From the NCBI RefSeq assembly GCF_910585845.1, contig NZ_CAJUHF010000021.1:1-59167 (forward strand): a DNA stretch of 59,167 nucleotides, in the 5' to 3' direction. The stretch comes from an uncultured Bacteroides sp. (GTDB lineage Bacteria > Bacteroidota > Bacteroidia > Bacteroidales > Bacteroidaceae). Below, piece by piece: positions 28,685-37,273 of this stretch; position 1 is the first letter of the stretch, and each line of letters starts with the position of its first letter. A model generated the notes under the pieces. The model worked only from the letters and a program-made list of their open reading frames with translations. It made no database searches and had not been told where the DNA came from. A program made the translations under genes and the position numbers.

Positions 28685-30328
28685 ATGAAAGGAAATAAAC
28701 TTTGTTTATGCTTTTTGTTAGCTGCCGGAATAGGACTTGACATCTATGCCCAGAATCAGATAGCTAACCCGATGAAAGATGTAAATCAAGTAATAGACAA
28801 CACACTTGATAGTTTAAATGTGGCGCGTTCTGCCCGCCCCGTCTCAGGTTCAAGCCGTAAAGGCGATAACCCTGTATTGTTTCTCGTTGGAAACTCAACC
28901 ATGCGTACCGGCACATTAGGCAACGGAAACAACGGTCAATGGGGATGGGGATATTTTGCACACGAATATTTTGATGAAAACAGAATAACGGTAGAGAACC
29001 ATGCACTGGGAGGCACCAGCAGCCGCACTTTCTATAATCGGCTATGGCCTGATGTGCTGAAAGGCATACGCAAAGGAGACTGGGTTATCATCGAATTGGG
29101 ACATAACGATAATGGTCCATACGACAGCGGCCGTGCCCGCGCTTCCATCCCCGGTATCGGAAAAGATAGCCTGAATGTGACCATTAAAGAAACAGGCGTC
29201 AAAGAAACCGTATATACCTACGGAGAATATATGCGCCGTTTCATCAATGATGTCAAGAAGAAGGGTGCCCACCCGATTTTGATGTCTCTGACCCCTCGTA
29301 ATGCTTGGGACGATGCGGACAGCACAATCGTAACCCGTGTGAACCAGACATTCGGTTTATGGGCCAAGCAAGTGGCAAAAAAAGCCAGAGTACCCTTCAT
29401 TGATTTGAATGAGATTTCAGCATGTAAGTTTGAGAAATTCGGCAAAGAGAAAGTAAAATACCTGTTCTATCTGGACCGCATCCACACCAGTGCCTTCGGT
29501 GCACGCGTCAATGCCGAATCAGCAGCTGAAGGCATCCGCAACTATAAAGGCTTGGAATTGGCACGCTATCTGAAACCGGTAGAAAAAGATACCGTTACAG
29601 GAGCTACCCGCAAGAAAGGTTGTCCGGTATTGTTCACCGTAGGAGACAGTACTGTGAAGAACGAAGACAAGGATGAAAATGGCATGTGGGGATGGGGAAG
29701 CGTGATCCATGAACTGTTTGATACAGACAAGATCTCAGTAGAGAACCATGCGAAAGCAGGCCGCAGCGCACGTACTTATTTAGATGAAGGACGTTGGGAC
29801 AAGATATACAATGCACTTCAACCGGGCGATTTTGTGTTGATCCAGTTCGGACACAATGACGCAGGCGAAATAAACACAGGAAAAGCACGTGCAGAATTGC
29901 CTGGCTCGGGAAACGAGAGCAAAGTCTTCAAAATGGAGAAAACCGGTAATTATCAGGTTATCTACTCTTTCGACTGGTATCTACGTAAGTTCATCATGGA
30001 TGCGAAAGAAAAGGGAGCTATTCCTATCGTCTTGAGTCATACCCCCCGCAATAAGTTTGATGGTGGTCAGATAGAACGCAACACCAATTCTTTTGGCAAA
30101 TGGACACACGAAGCAGCCAAAGCAACCGGAGCCTATTTTATCGATTTGAATAAAATATCAGGAGACAAACTTCAAGATATAGGCTACAACCAAGGTTTGC
30201 GTACGGTAGGAGAATTTTTCAATCGTGACCACACTCACACCTCTCTGAAAGGTGCCCGTATGAATGCTCAAAGTATTGTAGAAGGGCTAAAAGCTACCGA
30301 CTGTACACTAAAAGACTTCTTGAAATAA
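28685..30328 (+). CDS. Tandem two-domain rhamnogalacturonan acetylesterase (CE12-CE12)
   Basis: 547 residues from the ATG at 28685; the frame is open upstream to 28574 but the promoter at 28636 excludes that start. A signal peptide (ending IYAQ near 22) is followed by two complete SGNH domains. Domain 1 has FLVGNSTMRTG near 62, IELGHNDNGP near 130 and DRIHTSAFGARVNAES near 262. Domain 2 has FTVGDSTVKNED near 313, IQFGHNDAGE near 382 and DHTHTSLKGARMNAQS near 515. Both keep Ser, Gly, Asn, Asp and His. It is predicted to deacetylate RG-I, perhaps at two positions or with two geometries. It has its own PUL-type promoter and is followed by the PL26-like gene. Confidence 0.9.
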   Translation: MKGNKLCLCFLLAAGIGLDIYAQNQIANPMKDVNQVIDNTLDSLNVARSARPVSGSSRKGDNPVLFLVGNSTMRTGTLGNGNNGQWGWGYFAHEYFDENRITVENHALGGTSSRTFYNRLWPDVLKGIRKGDWVIIELGHNDNGPYDSGRARASIPGIGKDSLNVTIKETGVKETVYTYGEYMRRFINDVKKKGAHPILMSLTPRNAWDDADSTIVTRVNQTFGLWAKQVAKKARVPFIDLNEISACKFEKFGKEKVKYLFYLDRIHTSAFGARVNAESAAEGIRNYKGLELARYLKPVEKDTVTGATRKKGCPVLFTVGDSTVKNEDKDENGMWGWGSVIHELFDTDKISVENHAKAGRSARTYLDEGRWDKIYNALQPGDFVLIQFGHNDAGEINTGKARAELPGSGNESKVFKMEKTGNYQVIYSFDWYLRKFIMDAKEKGAIPIVLSHTPRNKFDGGQIERNTNSFGKWTHEAAKATGAYFIDLNKISGDKLQDIGYNQGLRTVGEFFNRDHTHTSLKGARMNAQSIVEGLKATDCTLKDFLK

Positions 30329-30338
30329 GAATAAACAC

Positions 30339-30474
30339 ATTTGTTGGCAGAATTAATTCATACCAGTATGAAAGTGCGTTAGCATCAATACACCCAAAAG
30401 GATTAATTCCGCCAACAAATTCAAATTATCACAGAAGCTCCAAAAGACACGAAGAAACTATCTTTTCTGTGATA
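30339..30474 (+). repeat. Two inverted repeats in the esterase-PL26 gap
   Basis: The first has 20-nt arms (ATTTGTTGGCAGAATTAATT at 30339-30358 against GATTAATTCCGCCAACAAAT at 30401-30420, 18 of 20 pairing, 42-nt loop). The second has perfect 10-bp arms (TATCACAGAA at 30427-30436 and TTCTGTGATA at 30465-30474). No T-run follows either, and no clear -7 box is seen before the PL26-like gene. They may be leader structures or mRNA-processing sites rather than terminators. Confidence 0.6.
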
Positions 30475-30492
30475 GAACTAAAACAATATGAT

Positions 30493-33400
30493 ATGAAAAA
30501 ACTATTTCTATTCTTGTTCCTGTCAGCTGTCCTTACTTCAAAAGCGCAGGATAATAAAGTTTCCGGTTTGAATGCCCGCCAGTTTAATAAATACTGGAAA
30601 GTTGAATCGGAATCTCCCGATTATAAGGTAATATTTCAAGGAGATACAGCCGAAATTGTATCTCCCAAAGGACTGACTCTCTGGAGAAAGGAGAAAATGA
30701 GCGGTAAAGTGACTATCGAATATGATGCCTGTGTAGTCAACGAAGGTGAAGGAGACCGTACCAGCGACTTAAACTGTTTCTGGATGGCTTCTGACCCCCA
30801 ATATCCCGATAACCTATGGAAACGTGAGAAGTGGCGTAGCGGAATATTTCTGAATTGTTATTCCTTGCAACTTTATTATCTGGGATATGGCGGCAATCAT
30901 AATACGACAACACGCTTCCGCCGTTACGACGGCAATGAGGCAGGTATTACCGACCCTCAAGCCCGCCCCACCATCTTAAGGGAATATACCGATGCCGAGC
31001 ACCTGTTGAAACCGAACCATTGGTATCACATCAAGATTACAAACGAGAACAATAGGGTTAGTTATTATATAGACGGCGAACGTCTGGTGGACTTCAAGGA
31101 TGCCGAACCTCTGACAGAAGGATGGTTCGGCTTCCGGACCACCTTGTCGCGTACCCGTATTGCCAATTTTCATTATGAGTGTTCGTCACAGGATATCTCT
31201 GCCGTTCCTTTGCAATGGATTGGCGATACTCCCGGACAAGATAAACCTGTAAGTTTTGGCGTACCTTTCAATAAAGGAGAGGTATTTCCCGAAAACCTTT
31301 TAGCATTAAAAACGGCTGATAATAAGAATATCCCGATTGATAGTTGGCCACTGGCATACTGGCAAGATGGTTCTGTCAAATGGAGCGGAATAGCAGGTGT
31401 GGTTCCTGCCGGTACAGAAAAATTATGGATTGAGAAGACAGGGAAAAAGCAGAAAGCCCAATCTAAAACAATAAAATCGACCGGACAGGCAGCTGTTTCC
31501 GTTACAGAAACGCCTCAGAGCATCCGAATAAAAACAGGAACGATTATGGCTTACATCCCACGACAAGGAGAATTTCTAATAGATAGTCTATTATATAAAG
31601 GTATAAAAGTCGGCGAGAAAGCCCGCCTGATCTGCAATACCCAAAGTGACCCTATATTAGAAAATACCACGCAGGTTTCTTTTACAAACTATACCAGTGA
31701 ATTGAAATCCGCTATAGTAGAACGTTCAGGCACAATACGCACTCTTGTAAAACTGGAAGGCGTACACAAGAGTCAAGATGGACGCGAATGGTTACCTTTT
31801 ATTGTTCGCCTATACTTTTATGACGGCAGTGAACAGATAAAGATGGTACATAGCTTTGTATTCGATGACAACCAAGACAAAGACTTTATCCGCGCTTTAG
31901 GTGTCCGTTTCGATGTTCCTATGCGCGAAGCACTCTACAACCGCCATGTCGCCTTCTCGTGTGCCGATGGCGGAGTGTGGAGCGAACCGGTGCAGCCACT
32001 GGTAGGACGCCGTATTCTGACATTGGGAGCAGCACAGAAAAAAGAAACATACAAGGAAGCACAGAAAGAAAACCAGAAGAAAGCAACCAATAACGTTCAG
32101 GAACCGTCACTGCAACAGCAACAGATGGAAGGCAAGCGTATACCACCTTATGAAGCATTCGACGAGAAAAATCGTTCCTTACTCGACAACTGGGCATCAT
32201 GGAACAGTTATCGCTTGTCGCAACTCACAGCAGACGCATTTTCTATTCGTAAACGTGCTAATGACAACAATCCTTGGATAGGAACTTTTTCAGGTACACG
32301 CAGCAATGGCTATGCCTTTGCCGGTGACATTACGGGCGGATTAGGTATCTGTCTGCATGACTTCTGGCAATCTTATCCTTCTTCCATCGAAATCTCTGAA
32401 ACCAAAACTCCGACAGCCTCCCTCACCGCTTGGCTCTGGAGTCCCGATGCCGAGCCGATGGACTTAAGACACTACGATAATGTGGCACACGACTTAAATG
32501 CCAGCTACGAAGATGTTCAGGAAGGCATGAGTACTCCCTACGGCATTGCCCGTACCACTACGCTGACATTAATCCCACAAGGAGGATACAGCGGAAAAGA
32601 AGCATTTGCCGATTGTGCCAAACAGTTCTCCATCCCAGGCATATTAATGCCTACTCCCGATTACCTGCATGCCAAACAAGCTTTTGGTGTATGGAGCCTC
32701 CCCGACCGTAGTACTCCATTCCGTACCCGCGTAGAAGACAGGCTGGATGCCTATATTAATTTCTACAACAAAGCTATCGAACAAAACAAATGGTACGGGT
32801 TCTGGAACTATGGCGATGTCATGCATGCATACGACCCTATCCGCCACACATGGCGCTATGATATCGGTGGATTTGCTTGGGACAATACAGAATTAGCATC
32901 CAATATGTGGCTTTGGTACAACTTTCTCCGTACAGGAGATGCAGATATCTGGCGTATGGCAGAAGCCATGACCCGCCATACGGCCGAGGTAGACGTATAC
33001 CATATTGGTCCCAATGCCGGTTTGGGTAGCCGTCACAATGTCAGCCACTGGGGATGTGGGGCAAAAGAGGCACGCATCAGCCAAGCTGCCTGGAACCGCT
33101 TCTATTACTATCTCACCACCGATGAACGATGTGGTGACCTGATGACCGAAGTAAAAGATGCCGAACAGAAACTATACACCCTCGATCCCATGCGTTTGGC
33201 GCAACCTCGAAGTGAATATCCATGCACAGCCCCCGCACGCCTACGTATCGGTCCCGACTGGCTGGCTTATGCAGGCAATTGGATGACCGAGTGGGAACGT
33301 ACCGGCAACATTGCCTACCGTGATAAAATCATAGCCGGAATGAAAAGCATCGCAGCATTGCCCAACCGCATTTTTACGGGTCCCAAGGCGCTCGGTTTCG

Positions 33401-33843
33401 ATCCGGCTACGGGCATAATAACTTCCGAATGCGACCCTAAGCTGGAAAGCACCAACCACCTGATGACCATTATGGGAGGATTTGAAATCATGAATGAGAT
33501 GCTCTGCATGATAAACCTGCCCGAATGGAACAGTGCATGGCTGGACCTTGCCGTCCGTTATAAGCAAAAAGCATGGGAAATATCTCATAACCGTTTCCGT
33601 ATTTCGCGCCTGTTGGGATATGCAGCCTACCACACCCGCAATCCTCAGATAGCAAAAGAGGCTTGGACAGACCTCTTCACCCGGTTGGAGCACACACCTG
33701 CCCCACCCTTCGTCATCACGACATTGTTTCCTCCGGTAGTTCCGGCTCCGTTGGATGAATGTAAGAGTATAAGTACCAATGACGCCGCCCTCTGGAGCCT
33801 TGATGCCATATACATGCAGGAAGTCATCCCGATGGATGAATAA
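30493..33843 (+). CDS. Exo-rhamnogalacturonan lyase family protein (PL26-like) with N-terminal DUF6250-type domain
   Basis: 1116 residues from the ATG at 30493 (signal peptide ending TSKAQ). An N-terminal lectin-like beta-sandwich (about 25-235, FNKYWKVESES... SRTRIANFHYE) resembles DUF6250. Then follows the PcRGLX/YetA layout: a RIFT-barrel start VPLQWIGDTPG..KPVSFGVPF near 240 with SWPLAYWQDGSVKW near 291, a central beta-sandwich, and an alpha/alpha toroid (about 750-1116, GFWNYGDVMHAYD, DIGGFAWDNTELA, HVSHW-like NVSHWGCGAKEAR). Characterised PL26 enzymes take unsaturated disaccharides from RG chain ends, which would feed GH105. A Lys/Gln-rich stretch near residues 515-550 looks like an inserted flexible loop. 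Confidence 0.8.
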   Translation: MKKLFLFLFLSAVLTSKAQDNKVSGLNARQFNKYWKVESESPDYKVIFQGDTAEIVSPKGLTLWRKEKMSGKVTIEYDACVVNEGEGDRTSDLNCFWMASDPQYPDNLWKREKWRSGIFLNCYSLQLYYLGYGGNHNTTTRFRRYDGNEAGITDPQARPTILREYTDAEHLLKPNHWYHIKITNENNRVSYYIDGERLVDFKDAEPLTEGWFGFRTTLSRTRIANFHYECSSQDISAVPLQWIGDTPGQDKPVSFGVPFNKGEVFPENLLALKTADNKNIPIDSWPLAYWQDGSVKWSGIAGVVPAGTEKLWIEKTGKKQKAQSKTIKSTGQAAVSVTETPQSIRIKTGTIMAYIPRQGEFLIDSLLYKGIKVGEKARLICNTQSDPILENTTQVSFTNYTSELKSAIVERSGTIRTLVKLEGVHKSQDGREWLPFIVRLYFYDGSEQIKMVHSFVFDDNQDKDFIRALGVRFDVPMREALYNRHVAFSCADGGVWSEPVQPLVGRRILTLGAAQKKETYKEAQKENQKKATNNVQEPSLQQQQMEGKRIPPYEAFDEKNRSLLDNWASWNSYRLSQLTADAFSIRKRANDNNPWIGTFSGTRSNGYAFAGDITGGLGICLHDFWQSYPSSIEISETKTPTASLTAWLWSPDAEPMDLRHYDNVAHDLNASYEDVQEGMSTPYGIARTTTLTLIPQGGYSGKEAFADCAKQFSIPGILMPTPDYLHAKQAFGVWSLPDRSTPFRTRVEDRLDAYINFYNKAIEQNKWYGFWNYGDVMHAYDPIRHTWRYDIGGFAWDNTELASNMWLWYNFLRTGDADIWRMAEAMTRHTAEVDVYHIGPNAGLGSRHNVSHWGCGAKEARISQAAWNRFYYYLTTDERCGDLMTEVKDAEQKLYTLDPMRLAQPRSEYPCTAPARLRIGPDWLAYAGNWMTEWERTGNIAYRDKIIAGMKSIAALPNRIFTGPKALGFDPATGIITSECDPKLESTNHLMTIMGGFEIMNEMLCMINLPEWNSAWLDLAVRYKQKAWEISHNRFRISRLLGYAAYHTRNPQIAKEAWTDLFTRLEHTPAPPFVITTLFPPVVPAPLDECKSISTNDAALWSLDAIYMQEVIPMDE

Positions 33844-33856
33844 ATTGTACGAAATT

Positions 33857-33911
33857 CCATGTATATTGTATATTATTCTATGGAGACGCATTAGGTTTTA
33901 CCCTATTTTTG
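33857..33911 (+). promoter_or_regulatory. PUL-type promoter of the GH28-PL11 operon
   Basis: GAAATTCCATGTA (33851-33863) repeats the sequence found in reverse at 6885-6897. TATTTTTG (33904-33911) is the -7 box, 41 nt after CCATGT. Confidence 0.6.
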
Positions 33912-33935
33912 CAAATGATGAAATAACATAATATC

Positions 33936-36900
33936 ATGAAAATAACTTTTTTGAAAACATTAAAAAGCATTACAAGCATTACAGCCATTACGATTGCCGT
34001 TATTGGGCTGTCGGGCGCCATGCCTGCTCCCAAACATAAGACAGTGTATAAGACAGTAACAGTCAGTGCGCCCTTTCCGATGGAACCGATTAAGGAATAT
34101 GTTTTTCCTGCCCGTGATTTCCCCATCAACAAGTATGGTGCCGTAGCCGACGGGAAGACCAACAATAGCAAGGCCATTGCCCGTGCCATTGCCGCCTGCA
34201 ACCGTGCCGGTGGCGGACGGGTAGTCATTCCTGCCGGAGAATGGCTTACCGGTCCTATCCACCTCAAAAGCAATGTAAATCTGCATTTATCAGAAAACGC
34301 CATACTGCGGTTTACGGATAATCCGCAAGATTATCTACCGGCCGTCATGACTTCATGGGAAGGTATGGAATGTTACAACTATTCTCCGCTGGTCTATGCT
34401 TTGGATTGCGAAAACATAGCCATCACCGGAACCGGTACCCTCCAACCCATAATGGACACATGGCGCAAATGGTTCAAACGCCCACAAGCACACATGAATG
34501 CGTTGGCCGAGCTATACACGATGGCCTCGACCAACGTCCCTGTTGAAGAAAGGCAGATGGCAAAAGGCGAGAACAACCTACGGCCCCATCTGATACACTT
34601 CAACCGATGCAAGAACGTACTGCTGGATCAGTTCAAAATCCGCGAAAGTCCGTTCTGGACCATTCACCTTTACATGTGCGATGGGGGTATCGTACGCAAT
34701 CTGGATGTGCGTGCCCACGGACATAATAACGATGGCGTAGACTTGGAGATGAGCCGCAATTTCCTGGTAGAGAACTGCAAGTTTGACCAAGGAGACGACG
34801 CCGTAGTCATCAAAGCCGGACGCAACCAAGATGCATGGCGTCTGGAAACGCCTTGTGAGAATATCGTCATCCGGAACTGCGACATCATAAAGGGACATAC
34901 CTTACTGGGCATCGGGAGTGAGATGTCAGGCGGAATCCGCAACGTATACATGCACGACTGTGCCGCCCCCGACTCTGTCTTCCGTCTGTTCTTTGCCAAG
35001 ACCAACCACCGACGGGGAGGATTCATAGAAAATATCCACATGGAGAACGTTAAGGCGGGGAAAATGCAGCGCATAATGGAAGTGGACACAGACGTGCTGT
35101 ACCAGTGGAGAAACCAGGTACCGACCTACGAAGAACGAATCACAAAGATCGACGGTCTGTATATGAATAACATCGTTTGCGAACGGACAGAGGCCATTTA
35201 CGACTTGAAAGGCGATGCCAAACTGCCTACCCAAAACGTATCCATCAAGAACGTACATGTGGGTGAGGTCACGAAATTCATCAAGAACGTGCAGCACACT
35301 GAAAATGTGGTGGAAGAGAACGTCACTTACGACCGCTTCCGCAATGCAGCCAATGCCCCGGCTTACGACTACTCCAAGCTGCAAAAAGAGAAACTGGGCA
35401 GAGGCGTAGTCGCCATTCGGGAAACTCCCTCTGACGTGGTCGTCTCCTGGCGTTATCTCTCGTCCGATCCGGAGAACACCGCTTTCAACATCTATCGCAA
35501 CGGAAAGAAGCTCGCAGAAGTGGATGCCCATACCGGCACATTCTACCGCGATACCTATAAAGGCAAAAAAGCCGTAACCTATACCGTGAGACCGATAGTG
35601 GACGGAGTGGAGACAGGCAACGTAGAGGGCAGTTACACCTTGCCCGCCCAAGCACCGATAGGCTATATCAATATCCCCTTGGATGTACCGGCAGACGGCA
35701 CGACTCCCGCAGGACAGAAGTACACCTATACGCCCAATGACGCCTCCATCGGCGACGTGGATGGCGATGGGGAATATGAAATCATCCTGAAGTGGGATCC
35801 CTCCAATGCACACGACAATGCCCACGACGGATATACGGGCAACGTATTCTTCGACTGCTACCGCCTGACGGGCGAGAGACTGTGGCGCATAGACATGGGA
35901 CGGAACGTCCGCGCAGGCGCACACTACACACAGTTCATGGTCTACGACTTCGACGGCGACGGACGTGCCGAGATTGTCATGAAGACTTCCGACGGTACCG
36001 TTGACGGACAAGGCAAGGTGATTGGTGACGCCACTGCCGACTACCGCGAGCCTGGCAAGCCGGTGAAGCACCAAGGACGCATCCTGACAGGCAACGAATA
36101 CCTCACCGTCTTCAACGGGCTTACAGGTGCGGCAATGAGCACCATCAACTACGTCCCCGAGCGTGGCAGACTGGAAGACTGGGGAGACGACCGTGCCAAC
36201 CGGAGCGACCGTTTCCTGGCGGCAGTGGCTTATCTGGATGGCATCCATCCGAGCGTAGTGATGTGCCGCGGATACTATACCCGCACGGTACTCGCCGCCT
36301 TCGACTGGGACGGGAAGGAGCTGAAACAGCGCTGGGTATTCGACAGCAACACTCCCGGCAACAGCACCTATGCCGGACAGGGCAACCATAACCTCCGCGT
36401 AGCCGATGTAGACGGAGACGGATGCGACGAAATCATCTACGGCTCCTGCGCTATCGACAACAACGGCAAAGGACTCCACTCCACCCAAATGGGACACGGC
36501 GACGCCATACACCTGACCAAGTTCTCCCCCGACATGAAGGGATTCCAGGTATGGGACTGCCACGAGAACAAAAGAGACGGCTCAAGTTTCCGCGATGCAG
36601 CCACAGGCGAAGTGCTCTTCCAGGTGAAGAGCCCTACGGACGTGGGACGCTGCATGGCGGCAGACATCGACCCGACCAATCTCGGTGTAGAGATGTGGTC
36701 ATGGGAATCGAAGGGACTGCGCAACATCAAAGGTGAAGTGATAAACCCTAACATCAAAACCTTCACGGTCAACATGGCTGTATGGTGGGACGGAGACTTG
36801 CTGCGCGAGCTGCTGGACAAGAACTTCATATCCAAATATGACTGGCAGACAGGCACGTGCCACAAGCTGACCACCTTCACCGGAGCCGCATCGAACAACG

Positions 36901-37163
36901 GCACCAAGGCCAATCCCTGCCTGCAAGGCGACCTCATCGGCGACTGGCGCGAGGAGGTACTCCTACGCTCGGAGGACAACCAATCGCTCCGCCTCTATGT
37001 ATCGCCGATAGCGACCGACTACCGCTTCCACACGTTCCTAGAAGACCCGGTCTACCGCATCAGCATCGCCACGCAGAACGTGGCATACAACCAGCCCACA
37101 CAGCCCGGATTCTATTTCGGTCCGGACCTGAAGGGGAAATTCAGGGGATATACCTTTAAATGA
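33936..37163 (+). CDS. Bifunctional GH28 polygalacturonase-PL11 rhamnogalacturonan lyase
   Basis: 1075 residues encoding two catalytic modules after a signal peptide (about 1-30). Residues about 45-470 are a GH28 beta-helix: INKYGAVADGKTNNSKAIARA, HGHNNDGVDLEMS, the paired aspartates in QGDDAVVIKAG, and GHTLLGIGSEMSGG with the active-site His. Residues about 485-1075 are a full PL11 propeller: GRGVVAIRETPSDVVVSW, ASIGDVDGDGEYEIILKW, FDFDGDGRAEIVMKTSDGTVDG, VADVDGDGCDEIIYG, ending NQPTQPGFYFGPDLKGKF. There is no frameshift or internal start at the junction, so this is a true fusion of hydrolase and lyase. It heads an operon with GH105 and rhaM. Codon use is richer in C than in the susCD genes. 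Confidence 0.9.
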   Translation: MKITFLKTLKSITSITAITIAVIGLSGAMPAPKHKTVYKTVTVSAPFPMEPIKEYVFPARDFPINKYGAVADGKTNNSKAIARAIAACNRAGGGRVVIPAGEWLTGPIHLKSNVNLHLSENAILRFTDNPQDYLPAVMTSWEGMECYNYSPLVYALDCENIAITGTGTLQPIMDTWRKWFKRPQAHMNALAELYTMASTNVPVEERQMAKGENNLRPHLIHFNRCKNVLLDQFKIRESPFWTIHLYMCDGGIVRNLDVRAHGHNNDGVDLEMSRNFLVENCKFDQGDDAVVIKAGRNQDAWRLETPCENIVIRNCDIIKGHTLLGIGSEMSGGIRNVYMHDCAAPDSVFRLFFAKTNHRRGGFIENIHMENVKAGKMQRIMEVDTDVLYQWRNQVPTYEERITKIDGLYMNNIVCERTEAIYDLKGDAKLPTQNVSIKNVHVGEVTKFIKNVQHTENVVEENVTYDRFRNAANAPAYDYSKLQKEKLGRGVVAIRETPSDVVVSWRYLSSDPENTAFNIYRNGKKLAEVDAHTGTFYRDTYKGKKAVTYTVRPIVDGVETGNVEGSYTLPAQAPIGYINIPLDVPADGTTPAGQKYTYTPNDASIGDVDGDGEYEIILKWDPSNAHDNAHDGYTGNVFFDCYRLTGERLWRIDMGRNVRAGAHYTQFMVYDFDGDGRAEIVMKTSDGTVDGQGKVIGDATADYREPGKPVKHQGRILTGNEYLTVFNGLTGAAMSTINYVPERGRLEDWGDDRANRSDRFLAAVAYLDGIHPSVVMCRGYYTRTVLAAFDWDGKELKQRWVFDSNTPGNSTYAGQGNHNLRVADVDGDGCDEIIYGSCAIDNNGKGLHSTQMGHGDAIHLTKFSPDMKGFQVWDCHENKRDGSSFRDAATGEVLFQVKSPTDVGRCMAADIDPTNLGVEMWSWESKGLRNIKGEVINPNIKTFTVNMAVWWDGDLLRELLDKNFISKYDWQTGTCHKLTTFTGAASNNGTKANPCLQGDLIGDWREEVLLRSEDNQSLRLYVSPIATDYRFHTFLEDPVYRISIATQNVAYNQPTQPGFYFGPDLKGKFRGYTFK

Positions 37164-37254
37164 TTCAAGTTTCGCTGGCGAGACTCAAAGTATCCGCTGG
37201 CGAGACTCAAACAAAAAGACAATAATCCGGCTGCCGAACAACACATCGGCAGCC
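37164..37254 (+). repeat. 22-bp tandem pair and hairpin before GH105
   Basis: Two 22-bp copies ending CGCTGGCGAGACT lie at 37164-37185 and 37186-37207, directly after the stop codon. A perfect 9-bp hairpin (GGCTGCCGA, 8-nt loop, TCGGCAGCC) lies at 37229-37254, followed by CAAAAA but no T-run. It may attenuate or protect the message rather than end it. Confidence 0.65.
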
Positions 37255-37273
37255 CAAAAACATTAAAAAAAAT

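Noticed and set aside
34926..36563. A 545-codon antisense frame in the PL11 half of the fusion
   Set aside because: No domain, no promoter or start context; the sense frame has complete PL11 motifs.
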